Shown here: positions 31,198 to 39,706 of the stretch, one piece after another
Position numbering within the stretch: the first letter of the stretch is position 1
How the letters are laid out: every line of letters begins with the position of its first letter
Origin: Labrys monachus
GTDB lineage: Bacteria; Pseudomonadota; Alphaproteobacteria; Rhizobiales; Labraceae
Length of the DNA: 64,000 nt
Assembly (NCBI RefSeq): GCF_030814655.1
Contig: NZ_JAUSVK010000001.1
Coordinates: 98,501-162,500, forward strand
Reading direction: 5' to 3'
Made by a program: the position numbers and the translations under genes
The notes under the pieces: generated by a model
Seen by the model: the letters and a program-made list of their open reading frames with translations, nothing else
What the model was told of the DNA's origin: nothing
Databases searched by the model: none

Positions 31198-32367
31198 ATG
31201 GCGACCTATCGCACGCCCGGTGCCGATTATGCCGAGATCAGGGCCGAGGTTAAAAAACTATGCGCCGGCTTCGGCGGCGAATATTGGCGCGAGCTCGACC
31301 GGGAGCGGGCCTATCCCACCGCTTTCGTGAAGGCGCTGACCGAGGCGGGCTATCTCGCGGCGCTGATTCCCGAGGAATATGGCGGCGCCGGCCTGCCGCT
31401 GTCGGGCGCGGCCGCCATCCTGGAGGAGATCCAGCACGCCGGCTGCAACGGCGCCGCCTGCCATGCGCAGATGTATGTCATGGGCGCGGTGCTGCGCCAT
31501 GGCAGCGCGGCGCAGAAGGCGCGCTATCTGCCGGCGATCGCCAGCGGCGGGCTGCGCCTGCAGGCCTTCGGCGTCACCGAGCCGGCCAGCGGCACGGACA
31601 CCTCCTCGATCCGGACCTTCGCGCGGCGGGAGGGCGACCGCTACATCGTCAAGGGACAGAAGATCTGGACGTCGCGGGCCGAGCATTCGGACCTGATGCT
31701 GCTGCTGGCGCGCACGACGCCGAAGTCCGAGGGGGCGAAGCGCACGGACGGGCTTTCGGTCTTCCTCATCGACATGCAGGAGGCCCTCGGGAACGGCATG
31801 GCCATCCGGCCGATCCGGACGATGATGAACCATGCGACCACCGAAGTGTTCTTCGACGACGTGCCGATTCCGGCCGACGCCCTCGTCGGCGAGGAGGGGA
31901 AGGGCTTTCGCTACATCCTCTCGGGCATGAACGCCGAGCGCATCCTGATCGGCGCCGAATGCGTGGGCGATGCCAAATGGTTCGTCGACAAGGCCGTCGC
32001 CTATGGCCGGGAGCGCGAAGTGTTCGGCCGACCGATCGCCCGGAACCAGGGCGTGCAGTTTCCGATCGCCCGCGCCTATGCCCAGATGCGTGCGGCCGAA
32101 CTCATGGTGGCGCAGGCGACGGCGCTGTTCGAGGCCGGCGAGGATTGCGGCGCGGAGGCGAACATGGCCAAGATGCTGGCGGCGGAGGCGTCCTGGGCGG
32201 CGGCCGAGGCCTGCGTGCAGACCCATGGCGGCTTCGGCTTCGCCGAGGAATATGACGTCGAGCGCAAGTTCCGCGAGGCCCGGCTCTACCAGGTCGCGCC
32301 GATCTCGACCAACCTGATCCTCAGCTACCTCGCCGAGCATGTCCTCGGCATGCCCCGCTCCTATTGA
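31198..32367 (+). CDS. Acyl-CoA dehydrogenase family protein
   Basis: 389 residues, an FAD flavoenzyme that introduces a 2,3-double bond into an acyl-CoA. Typical stretches are YGGAGLPLSGAAAILEEIQ, LQAFGVTEPASGTDTSSI, YIVKGQKIWTSRAEHSD, VFGRPIARNQGVQFPIA and THGGFGFAEEYDVERKFREARL. The C-terminal LYEGTNQI-like loop is replaced by LYQVAPISTNLI. ATG 31198 follows GGGGG; ATG 31186 is in frame. First gene of a three-gene operon with a CoA-transferase and a MaoC hydratase. Confidence 0.92.
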   Translation: MATYRTPGADYAEIRAEVKKLCAGFGGEYWRELDRERAYPTAFVKALTEAGYLAALIPEEYGGAGLPLSGAAAILEEIQHAGCNGAACHAQMYVMGAVLRHGSAAQKARYLPAIASGGLRLQAFGVTEPASGTDTSSIRTFARREGDRYIVKGQKIWTSRAEHSDLMLLLARTTPKSEGAKRTDGLSVFLIDMQEALGNGMAIRPIRTMMNHATTEVFFDDVPIPADALVGEEGKGFRYILSGMNAERILIGAECVGDAKWFVDKAVAYGREREVFGRPIARNQGVQFPIARAYAQMRAAELMVAQATALFEAGEDCGAEANMAKMLAAEASWAAAEACVQTHGGFGFAEEYDVERKFREARLYQVAPISTNLILSYLAEHVLGMPRSY

Positions 32368-32374
32368 GGCGACG

Positions 32375-33499
32375 ATGAAACCGCTCGAAGGATTGACCGT
32401 CGTCTCGCTGGAGCAGGCGGTATCGGCGCCGTTCTGCACCGCACGGCTCGCCGATGCCGGCGCCACCGTCATCAAGATCGAGCGGCCGGAAGGCGATTTC
32501 GCCCGCGGCTATGACGGCGCGGCCAAGGGGCAGAGCAGCTATTTCGTCTGGCTGAACCGGGGCAAGAAGTCGGTCGTGCTCGACCTGCGCCGGCCGGAGG
32601 AGCGCTTGGCCCTGCGCCGCCTGATCGGCGGCGCCGACGTGTTCGTGCAGAATCTCAAGCCCGGTGCGCTCGACCGCATGGGGCTGTCGATCGCCAGCCT
32701 GCGCGAGCAGTTCCCCATGGTCGTGTTCTGCTCGATCTCGGGTTATGGCGAGCAGGGGCCGCTGGCCCGGCGCAAGGCCTATGACCTCCTGGTCCAGGCC
32801 GAGTCCGGGCTCGCCTCGCTGACCGGCACCGCGGACAGCATGAGCCGGGTCGGCTTTTCGGTCGTCGACATCGCCACCGGCGCGACCGCCCATGCCGCCA
32901 TCCTGGAGGCGCTGCTGCGGCGCGGCCGGACGGGCGAGGGCGATGCGATCGACATCGCCATGTTCGACGTCATCGCCGAATGGCTGACCGTGCCGCTGCT
33001 GCTGCACGAGGCCGGCACGCCGCCCCGGCGGATCGGCCTGGCGCATCCCTCGATCGCCCCCTATGGCGCCTTCCGCACGCGCAACGGCCCCGATGTCCTC
33101 ATCGCCGTGCAGAACGACCGCGAATGGGCCGAATTCGCCCGGGACGTCCTGCTACAGCCGGGGGCGGCTTCCGATCCGCGCTTCGCCACCAACACGCTGC
33201 GGGTGGCGAATCGTGGCGAGACCGACGGTCTGGTCGGGGCGGTCTTCGCCTCGACGGAACGTCCGGCCTTGATCGCCCGGCTGGAGAAGGCGGAGATCGC
33301 GTTTGCGGACATCAACGACATGGCGGCGCTGTCCCGCCATCCGCATCTGCACCGCATCTCGGTCGAACTGGCGGAAGGCGATCAGCGCCTGCCCGCGCCC
33401 GCGGCCCGTTTCGCCTCGCACGCCCGCGATTATGGGCCGGTGCCGGCGCTCGGATCGCACAGCCGGCAGATCAGGGCGCAACTCGGGCTGGAGGATTGA
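32375..33499 (+). CDS. Family III CoA-transferase (CaiB/BaiF)
   Basis: 374 residues. It moves CoA between carboxylic acids through a covalent aspartyl-CoA intermediate. Motifs are GLTVVSLEQAVSAPFCTARLADAGATVIKIE (read as start of the family), LNRGKKSVVLDL, FVQNLKPGALDRMG, SGYGEQGP and the active Asp in RKAYDLLVQAESGL. It lies 7 bp after the dehydrogenase and 3 bp before the hydratase. The set would activate an organic acid, oxidise it and hydrate it, as in branched C4-C5 dicarboxylate breakdown (inference). Confidence 0.92.
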   Translation: MKPLEGLTVVSLEQAVSAPFCTARLADAGATVIKIERPEGDFARGYDGAAKGQSSYFVWLNRGKKSVVLDLRRPEERLALRRLIGGADVFVQNLKPGALDRMGLSIASLREQFPMVVFCSISGYGEQGPLARRKAYDLLVQAESGLASLTGTADSMSRVGFSVVDIATGATAHAAILEALLRRGRTGEGDAIDIAMFDVIAEWLTVPLLLHEAGTPPRRIGLAHPSIAPYGAFRTRNGPDVLIAVQNDREWAEFARDVLLQPGAASDPRFATNTLRVANRGETDGLVGAVFASTERPALIARLEKAEIAFADINDMAALSRHPHLHRISVELAEGDQRLPAPAARFASHARDYGPVPALGSHSRQIRAQLGLED

Positions 33500-33502
33500 G
33501 GC

Positions 33503-34369
33503 ATGGGGACGGAAAAGGCATTAGGGACGGAAGAGGCATTGGGGACGGAAGAGGCATGGCGGGACTGGATCGGCTCGTCGGAGGAAGCCGACGACGTGAT
33601 CGCGCCCCGGCTCTCGGCAGGGCTGGCGGCGGTGCTGGATCTCGACGCGGCGGCATATGCGGGGCAGCCGGCGCCGCTCGGCATCCATTGGTGCCTCGCC
33701 CCGCCGATCGCCCGGCAATCCGGCCTCGGCCCGGACGGGCACCCGGCGCGCGGCGGCTTCCTGCCGCCGATCCCGCTGCAGCGGCGGATGTGGGCCGGCA
33801 GCAGCGCGACCTTCCATGACGCGCTTCTCACCGGGGACCGGGTGAAGCGGCGTTCCACGGTCGCCGATATCGTCATGAAGCAGGGACGCAGCGGCCGGCT
33901 GTGCTTCGTCGGCGTGACGCATCGCTACGAGACCGAACGGGGCCTCGCCGTTTCGGAACGGCAGGACATCGTCTATCGCGACGGCGGAGCGCCGGCCGCC
34001 GCGACCGCCGAAACCCGGCCGTTCGCGCCCGGCCAGGACGTGCTCGAAGCCGGCCCCGTCGCGCTGTTCCGCTATTCCGCCCTGACCTTCAACGGCCACC
34101 GCATCCATTACGACCTGGCCTATGCCCGCGATGTCGAAGGCTATGCCGGGCTCGTCGTCCACGGCCCTCTGCAGGCGACGCTGCTGCTCCACCGCGCCGC
34201 GCGCCTGCATGGCCGGTGCCCCGATCGTTTCAGCTTCAGGGGGATGGCGCCCCTGATCGGCGGCCAGGCCTTCGTTCTCGGGAGCACCACGACGGCGGAC
34301 GGCCTCGCGCTTCACGTCGAGAGCGATACCGGCACGCGGACCATGGCGGCGGAGGCGTGGTGGGCCTGA
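33503..34369 (+). CDS. MaoC-like acyl-CoA hydratase (HTD2 / mesaconyl-CoA hydratase type)
   Basis: 288 residues with a double hotdog. The N-terminal half is of the FAS1-like dehydratase type (GIHWCLAPPIA, GGFLPPIPLQRRMWAGSS). The C-terminal half bears the catalytic-type segment FRYSALTFNGHRIHYDLAYARDVEGY and LVVHGPLQATLLL. The N-terminus is unusual: after Met come three copies of a six-residue unit (GTEKAL, GTEEAL, GTEEAW) encoded by an 18-bp tandem repeat, which is probably not part of the enzyme fold. Last gene of the operon. Confidence 0.85.
   Translation: MGTEKALGTEEALGTEEAWRDWIGSSEEADDVIAPRLSAGLAAVLDLDAAAYAGQPAPLGIHWCLAPPIARQSGLGPDGHPARGGFLPPIPLQRRMWAGSSATFHDALLTGDRVKRRSTVADIVMKQGRSGRLCFVGVTHRYETERGLAVSERQDIVYRDGGAPAAATAETRPFAPGQDVLEAGPVALFRYSALTFNGHRIHYDLAYARDVEGYAGLVVHGPLQATLLLHRAARLHGRCPDRFSFRGMAPLIGGQAFVLGSTTTADGLALHVESDTGTRTMAAEAWWA
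33506..33559 (+). repeat. Three 18-bp tandem repeats at the start of the MaoC gene
   Basis: Units at 33506-33523, 33524-33541 and 33542-33559 begin GGGACGGAAAAGGCATTA, with one to two differences each, and keep the reading frame. Such repeats change copy number by slippage and would lengthen or shorten the N-terminus by six residues per unit. Confidence 0.85.
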
Positions 34370-34468
34370 GCCGAGCGGGCGCCGCCAGACGCGAGGGCGT
34401 TTCTCCGGTCGCAGCCGGTGGCGCGAGGGGCATCCGGGTTCCCGACTGCGCCCCGGCCTTTTCACGCC

Positions 34469-35593
34469 CTATCGCAAGGATGCGACGGACTTACGGAAAA
34501 GCACCAGGCTCAACCCGAGAAACGTCACGCCCATCACCAGCACCGTCACGAATTCCTTCCACACGATGTCGAGACCGGCGCCTCGATAGACGATCGCCTG
34601 CATGAAGCTGACATAGTGCCGCGACGGGAAAAACCACGTCACATACTGGACCCATTGCGGCTGACTCTCGATCGGCGACATGCCGCCCGACAGCATCATC
34701 ATCGGCATCACCGTCATCATCATCAGAAGGGCGAATTGCGCCATGGTGCGGGCGAGCGTGCCGAGGAAGATGCCGATCGCCGCGGTGGCGAAGACGTAGA
34801 GGATGGTCCCGAGCAGGAGGAGACCGCGCGAGCCGGCGATCGGAACGTCGAGGAGGCCCTCGACCACGAATAGAAGAGAGCAGGCGAAGGCTATGATGAT
34901 CACCAGCCCGTTCGACCAGACCTTGGCGAGCGCAATCTCGAAGGCCGTCAGCGGCATGACCAGCAGATGCTCGATCGTGCCGTGCTCGCGCTCGCGCAGG
35001 AGCGCCGCGCCGGTCAGGATGATGATCAGCATCGACATCTGATCGGCAAGGCTGACGATGGCGCGAAACCAGGATTGCGTGCCGTTCGGATTGAAGGCAC
35101 GGCGGATGACGAGAGTGGAGGACAGTCCCGTGGTCTGCTCCATGGCCTGCCGGTAACGCTTGACCTCGTCGGTCACCATATTCTCGATATAGCCCGCGCC
35201 CAGGGACGCCTGCTGGACGGCGGTGGCGTCCGCGTTGACCTGGACTTCGGTATCGCGCCCCTTCCGCACATCCGCCTCGAAGCGGGGAGGAATGACGATG
35301 ATCAGGGTGTAGAGCCCCTTGTCCAAAGCGCGATCGATATCAGCCGCGTCGATCATTTTGGCCGTCTGGAAGTAGGGGGGATAGAAAAGCCCCGCAATCG
35401 AGCGCGAGAGGCTGGAATTGTCCTCGTCAACGATCGCCACGGAGGCGTTGTTGACGGTCTCGCCGGCTCCGGTCGACTGCGTATAGATGCTGATGCCGAA
35501 GGAATAGATGATGAAGAGGATCATCATCAGGTCCTTGGAAAGGGCGCGCAACTCCTTGGTGCCGAGCCAGAATATGTTGGAGAGGCTCTGCAC
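34469..35593 (-). CDS. ABC-2 type transporter permease (YhhJ-like)
   Basis: 374 residues, the same length as E. coli YhhJ. One N-terminal membrane helix (LMMILFIIYSFGISIYTQS) is followed by a periplasmic domain (about 50-175) and five C-terminal helices with the ABC-2 motif REREHGTIEHLLVMPL. It ends the YhiI-RbbA-YhhJ-type operon, 1 bp after the preceding stop. It is likely part of an inner-membrane exporter working with the membrane-fusion protein upstream. The substrate is unknown. Confidence 0.9.
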   Translation of the reverse strand: MQSLSNIFWLGTKELRALSKDLMMILFIIYSFGISIYTQSTGAGETVNNASVAIVDEDNSSLSRSIAGLFYPPYFQTAKMIDAADIDRALDKGLYTLIIVIPPRFEADVRKGRDTEVQVNADATAVQQASLGAGYIENMVTDEVKRYRQAMEQTTGLSSTLVIRRAFNPNGTQSWFRAIVSLADQMSMLIIILTGAALLREREHGTIEHLLVMPLTAFEIALAKVWSNGLVIIIAFACSLLFVVEGLLDVPIAGSRGLLLLGTILYVFATAAIGIFLGTLARTMAQFALLMMMTVMPMMMLSGGMSPIESQPQWVQYVTWFFPSRHYVSFMQAIVYRGAGLDIVWKEFVTVLVMGVTFLGLSLVLFRKSVASLR

Positions 35594-35594
35594 C

Positions 35595-38333
35595 TTATTT
35601 CTCCTGTTTGCGCAAAAGAAGCATCGACAGCAGCAGAAAGGCCGGACCGAAGAGGGACAGCGCCAGCAGATCGGTCGCCATGTCGCTGAAGCCGAGCCCC
35701 TTGGTGAAGGCGCCGACGCTCATATGCACGTAGTAGCTGGTGGGCCAGAGCCACCCCATCACGCGCGCACCGCCCTCCAGGGTCGAGACGGGTTGCATCA
35801 TGCCGGAGAACTGCATGGTCGGCAGCATCGACAACACCGCTCCCGCGAACACCGCCGCGACCTGGCTCGACGTGAAGGTCGAGATGAAGAGCCCGTAGCC
35901 GGTGGCCGCCGCCACGTAGAGAAGCGCGCCGAGGGCGAGGGCGAGACCGTCGCCCTTGAGCGGGACCTCGAAGAGGAACAGCACGGTCGCGGTCATCAGG
36001 AGGAAGTTGATCATGCCGACGCCGACATAGGGCAGCTGCTTGCCGATCAGGAACTCCAGCCGCGTCGTGGGCGTGGCGTAGAAGTTCGTGATCGTGCCGA
36101 TCTCCTTTTCGCGGGCGACGCTGACGGCCATGAGAATGGCGAGAAACATCATGAGCAGCATGCCCGGCACGGACGGTCCGATCGAATAGATGCTCTCGGC
36201 CGTCGGGTTGTACCGGTAGCGGACCATGAGGCTGGTCGTCGGATCGGAGCTCGCCGGAGCGCTGGACTCCCGGTCTCTCTGATCGGAGAAGAGATTGTGC
36301 GCCTGCTGGACATAGCCCTCGATGGTGGCGGCCCGCGAGGTGTTGGCGCCGTCGATCAGGGCCGAGACCTGCCAATCGGAGCCGCGCTCCACGAGGCGGC
36401 CGAAATTCGGCGGAATCTCGATGGCGAGCGTGATGTCGTTCGACTTCAGGCGCTGTTCCATTTCATCGAGGCTGTGGATCGCCCCCTTTTCGATGAAATA
36501 TGTCGAACTCGAGAAATTGGCGAGATAGGACCGGCTCTCCGGCGTGTTGTCGTGGTCGAACGCCGCGTAGCTGAGATTGGTCACGTCGCTGGAAACGCCG
36601 TAGCCGAAGATCAGCAGCATGATGAAGGAGCCGAGGAAGGCAAAGGCGAGCCTTACCGGATCGCGCATCAGCGACAGCGTCTCGCACTTGGCATAAGCGA
36701 GGATGCGGCGCGCGGGCATGAAGGTCGAGCGGCCGGACGATACTTCGACTTTCTGCAGGGTCTCCGCCGGGGGCGCCGCCGCTTTGGGCGCGGACGAGGA
36801 GGCCTCGGCGTCCTCGATATAGGCGATGAACGCCTCTTCGAGATCGGTGCCGCCTTTGGAGGCGATGACGTTTTGCGGGGTGTCGCAGATGAGGACGCGG
36901 CCCGCATGCATCAGGGAGATGCGGTCGCACCGCATCGCTTCGCCCATGAAATGCGTGGAGACGAAGATCGTGACGTTGCGGCTTCGGGAGAGATCGGCCA
37001 GCAGGCGCCAGAATTCGTCGCGCGCCTGCGGATCGACCCCCGAGGTGGGCTCGTCCAGGATCAGCAGCTCGGGGTCGTGCACGATCGCCACGGCCAGGGA
37101 AAGACGTTGCCGCACCCCGAGCGGGAGCGAATTGGCTTGCGCATCGGCATAATCGACGAGACCGACATCGGCCAGGAGGCTGGCGATACGGTCCTTGACC
37201 TGGTCCGCGGCCAGATGAAAGAGCCGTGCATGAAGAAGAAGGTTCTGCCGCACCGTGAGCTCGCCGTAGAGCGAGAAGGATTGCGACATGAAGCCGACGC
37301 GCCGGCGGATCGACAGGTCGCTGGCATCGACCGGCCTGCCGCAAACCTCGGCCTCCCCCTCGGTGGGCGCCAGAAGTCCGGTCAGCATCTTCATGGTCGT
37401 GGTCTTGCCGCTGCCGTTCGAGCCGAGGAAGCCGAAGATTTCTCCGCGCTCGATGGTGAAGCTGACGCGGTCGACGGCGGTGAAGCTGCCGAACCGGAAT
37501 GTCAAATTCCTCGCGACAATGACCGGAGCCTCCGTGCTCGGCTTGCGGGGGGGAATGACGAGGCGCCGGGATTGCGATTTCTGTCCCGGCTGCAGGGCGA
37601 CGAAGACGGCTTCGAGGTCTTGTTCGCCGGTCCTTGCGCGGAGTTCCTCCGCCGTACCGGAGGCGAGCACGCGGGCGTGATCCATGACGATGAGCTGATC
37701 GCAATAGCTCGCCTCATCCATATAGGCGGTGGAGACCACGACGCTCATCGTCGGCCGCTCGTGCCGCAGATCGCCGATGAGCGTCCAGAACTGCCGGCGT
37801 GACAGCGGGTCGACCCCCGTCGTCGGCTCGTCGAGAATGAGGAGATCGGGGTCGTGAATGAGCGCGCAGCACAGGCCGAGCTTCTGCTTCATGCCGCCCG
37901 ACAGCTTTCCGGCAGGCCTGTCGAGAAAGGGGAGCAGGCCGGTGGCGGCCGCCAGGCGGTGGATGCGCGCGTCCCGCTCCGACGCGGACAGGCCGAAGAG
38001 CGTTCCGAAGAAGGTCAGGTTCTCGCTGACGCTGATCTCCTGATAGAGATTCTTTCCCAGCCCCTGCGGCATATAGGCAATGCGCGTACAGACGGACTGG
38101 CGATGCCGCGCCTTTGCCATGTCGCCGCCGAGCACCGTGACCGATCCGGCCTGCAGCTTTCGGGCTCCGGCGATCAGGCCGAGAAGCGTGGACTTTCCGG
38201 CACCGTCGGGGCCGATGACGCCGACCATCCGGCCGCTCGGCAGTTCGAGGGATACATTGTCGAGCGCTCGGATCTTGCCATAGTCGTGCGTGGCGCCGGA
38301 GATCTGGGCGATCAGGGGCTGGGAAGCCGCCAT
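35595..38333 (-). CDS. rbbA: RbbA-type double ABC ATPase fused to an ABC-2 permease
   Basis: 912 residues, matching RbbA (about 911). The first nucleotide-binding domain has Walker A GPDGAGKST near 41, LSGGMKQKL and LLILDEPTTGVD. The second has GSNGSGKTT near 320, a relaxed signature LPLGVRQRLSLA, and LLILDEPTSGVD. From about 560 an ABC-2 membrane half follows, with a periplasmic domain and the motif AREKEIGTITNFYATP. In E. coli RbbA binds ribosomes and has ATPase activity; its transport substrate is not known. ATG 38333 starts 2 bp after the stop of the membrane-fusion gene. Confidence 0.9.
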   Translation of the reverse strand: MAASQPLIAQISGATHDYGKIRALDNVSLELPSGRMVGVIGPDGAGKSTLLGLIAGARKLQAGSVTVLGGDMAKARHRQSVCTRIAYMPQGLGKNLYQEISVSENLTFFGTLFGLSASERDARIHRLAAATGLLPFLDRPAGKLSGGMKQKLGLCCALIHDPDLLILDEPTTGVDPLSRRQFWTLIGDLRHERPTMSVVVSTAYMDEASYCDQLIVMDHARVLASGTAEELRARTGEQDLEAVFVALQPGQKSQSRRLVIPPRKPSTEAPVIVARNLTFRFGSFTAVDRVSFTIERGEIFGFLGSNGSGKTTTMKMLTGLLAPTEGEAEVCGRPVDASDLSIRRRVGFMSQSFSLYGELTVRQNLLLHARLFHLAADQVKDRIASLLADVGLVDYADAQANSLPLGVRQRLSLAVAIVHDPELLILDEPTSGVDPQARDEFWRLLADLSRSRNVTIFVSTHFMGEAMRCDRISLMHAGRVLICDTPQNVIASKGGTDLEEAFIAYIEDAEASSSAPKAAAPPAETLQKVEVSSGRSTFMPARRILAYAKCETLSLMRDPVRLAFAFLGSFIMLLIFGYGVSSDVTNLSYAAFDHDNTPESRSYLANFSSSTYFIEKGAIHSLDEMEQRLKSNDITLAIEIPPNFGRLVERGSDWQVSALIDGANTSRAATIEGYVQQAHNLFSDQRDRESSAPASSDPTTSLMVRYRYNPTAESIYSIGPSVPGMLLMMFLAILMAVSVAREKEIGTITNFYATPTTRLEFLIGKQLPYVGVGMINFLLMTATVLFLFEVPLKGDGLALALGALLYVAAATGYGLFISTFTSSQVAAVFAGAVLSMLPTMQFSGMMQPVSTLEGGARVMGWLWPTSYYVHMSVGAFTKGLGFSDMATDLLALSLFGPAFLLLSMLLLRKQEK

Positions 38334-38335
38334 CG

Positions 38336-39382
38336 TCAATCCCCCGCATCGAGAGGATCGCCCTGGAAGCGTTTTTGCAGGAAGTCCGGCCAATCGGGCG
38401 GGGTCGGATCGAGGCGCACATAGCCGGTGCCGCGGGTGCCCGTCTTCACCTGTTCGAGGTGACGCTCGACGAGGCTGGGCGGCAGGCGTAGCTTGACCCG
38501 GAACATCAGCTTGTCGCGCTCGCTGCGGGTTTCGACCTGCTTGGGCGTGAACTGGGCATCGGGCGATACGAAGCTCACCTTGGCGGGAATGGCGAAATCG
38601 GCGCCGTCCAGCACGATGCGCGCCTGCGACCCGATCGGTATCCGCATGACCTGCTGGGAGGGCAGGTAGATTTCCATGTAGATCTCCGAGAGGTCGACGA
38701 CCGTGAGGACCTTGCCGCCCGCCGAAACGACTTCGCCGGGCTCGGCGAGGCGATAGAGGATGCGCCCCCGCACCGGCGCCACAAGGGTGGCATCGGCGAT
38801 CTGCGCGTCGGTCTGGTCGACGAGCGCCTGGGCGGCCGCGACCGACCGCTCCTGCGCGGTCACGCTCGTTTTCGCGGCTTCGAGGACGGCGCGCGCCGCA
38901 TCACGTTCGCTCTGCGCCTGGTCACGGTTCTCCTGGCTGACCGCTCCCGTGACGACGAGATTCAGCGCGCGGCGAAGATTGGCTTCCTTGAGGGTCAGTT
39001 CCGCCTGCCGTTGCATGACGGTGGCCTTCGCCTCCAGCATCGAGGCTTCCTGGGAAGCCGTGTCGGCGACATATTTGGCGCGCTCCGCCTGCAGCTCCGT
39101 GGTGTCGATATGGGCGAGCACCTGGCCCGTCGAAATGAGATCGCCTTCCTGGACCAGCACGTCCCGGACCCGGCCCGCCGACTTCGCGGCGATGTCGACC
39201 TGATTGGATTCGATACGCCCGTTCCCCGACACGAGCCCCTCGGGCAGCTTGCCCTGCTGGCTGTGCCACCAGTACCAGGCGCCCCCGGCCCCGGCTGCCA
39301 GTATGACGACGAGGATGAGAAGGATCCTCCCGGCCTTATGCCGCCATGAAGGCTTCGCGTCGTTGCTCTGGATGGTCGTCAC
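38336..39382 (-). CDS. HlyD-family membrane-fusion protein (YhiI-like)
   Basis: 348 residues from GTG 39382 (YhiI is about 355). One N-terminal membrane helix (RILLILVVILAAGAGGAWYWW) is followed by a lipoyl/barrel part (GNGRIESNQVDIAAKSAGRVRDVLVQEGD, read in pieces). A coiled-coil hairpin spans about 80-190, and the barrel then returns (LVAPVRGRILYRLAEPGEVVSAGGKVLTV). It would bridge the inner-membrane permeases to an outer-membrane channel. Upstream in-frame starts at 39487 and 39517 would add an unlikely 35-45-residue cytoplasmic tail. A FixK/FNR box is at 39544-39557. Confidence 0.88.
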   Translation of the reverse strand: MTTIQSNDAKPSWRHKAGRILLILVVILAAGAGGAWYWWHSQQGKLPEGLVSGNGRIESNQVDIAAKSAGRVRDVLVQEGDLISTGQVLAHIDTTELQAERAKYVADTASQEASMLEAKATVMQRQAELTLKEANLRRALNLVVTGAVSQENRDQAQSERDAARAVLEAAKTSVTAQERSVAAAQALVDQTDAQIADATLVAPVRGRILYRLAEPGEVVSAGGKVLTVVDLSEIYMEIYLPSQQVMRIPIGSQARIVLDGADFAIPAKVSFVSPDAQFTPKQVETRSERDKLMFRVKLRLPPSLVERHLEQVKTGTRGTGYVRLDPTPPDWPDFLQKRFQGDPLDAGD

Positions 39383-39543
39383 GATCGGCCTCTGACTGTG
39401 AGGGGGGGCCCAAAAAGCGCTGCCGCGGCGCGGCCGAGGAGATGCACTCGCCGGCTTCAGGAATGAAGCCGTATCGTGCTCTTTCATCAGCCGTGTCCGC
39501 GAGAACTCAGGCGGCACGGTGCCGACGCGACGCCCGCCTGGCG

Positions 39544-39557
39544 TTGATCTCGATCAA
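39544..39557 (-). promoter_or_regulatory. FixK/FNR-type box (perfect palindrome) upstream of the RbbA operon
   Basis: TTGATCTCGATCAA is an exact TTGAT-N4-ATCAA site. It lies 162 bp before the GTG at 39382 in the gap between the exporter operon and the end of the DHA2 gene. No plus-strand gene begins nearby, so the operon is the only candidate target. Confidence 0.75.
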
Positions 39558-39706
39558 GAGAGCCGACTCTGCGCCTGGCCGTGGCAGCCCGATCGGCGGC
39601 GGTGTCGTCCGGAGGAACCGTTCTCCGGAGCAAAGGCGCAGTTTTGCCCCCGCCTGCCTTCGGCGCATTTTTTTCGAAAAGCCGATCGACTTTTCTGGAA
39701 AATGCG

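Noticed and set aside
35508..37802. A 764-codon plus-strand frame across the rbbA gene
   Set aside because: Shadow of a high-GC gene. The opposite strand encodes two complete ABC domains.
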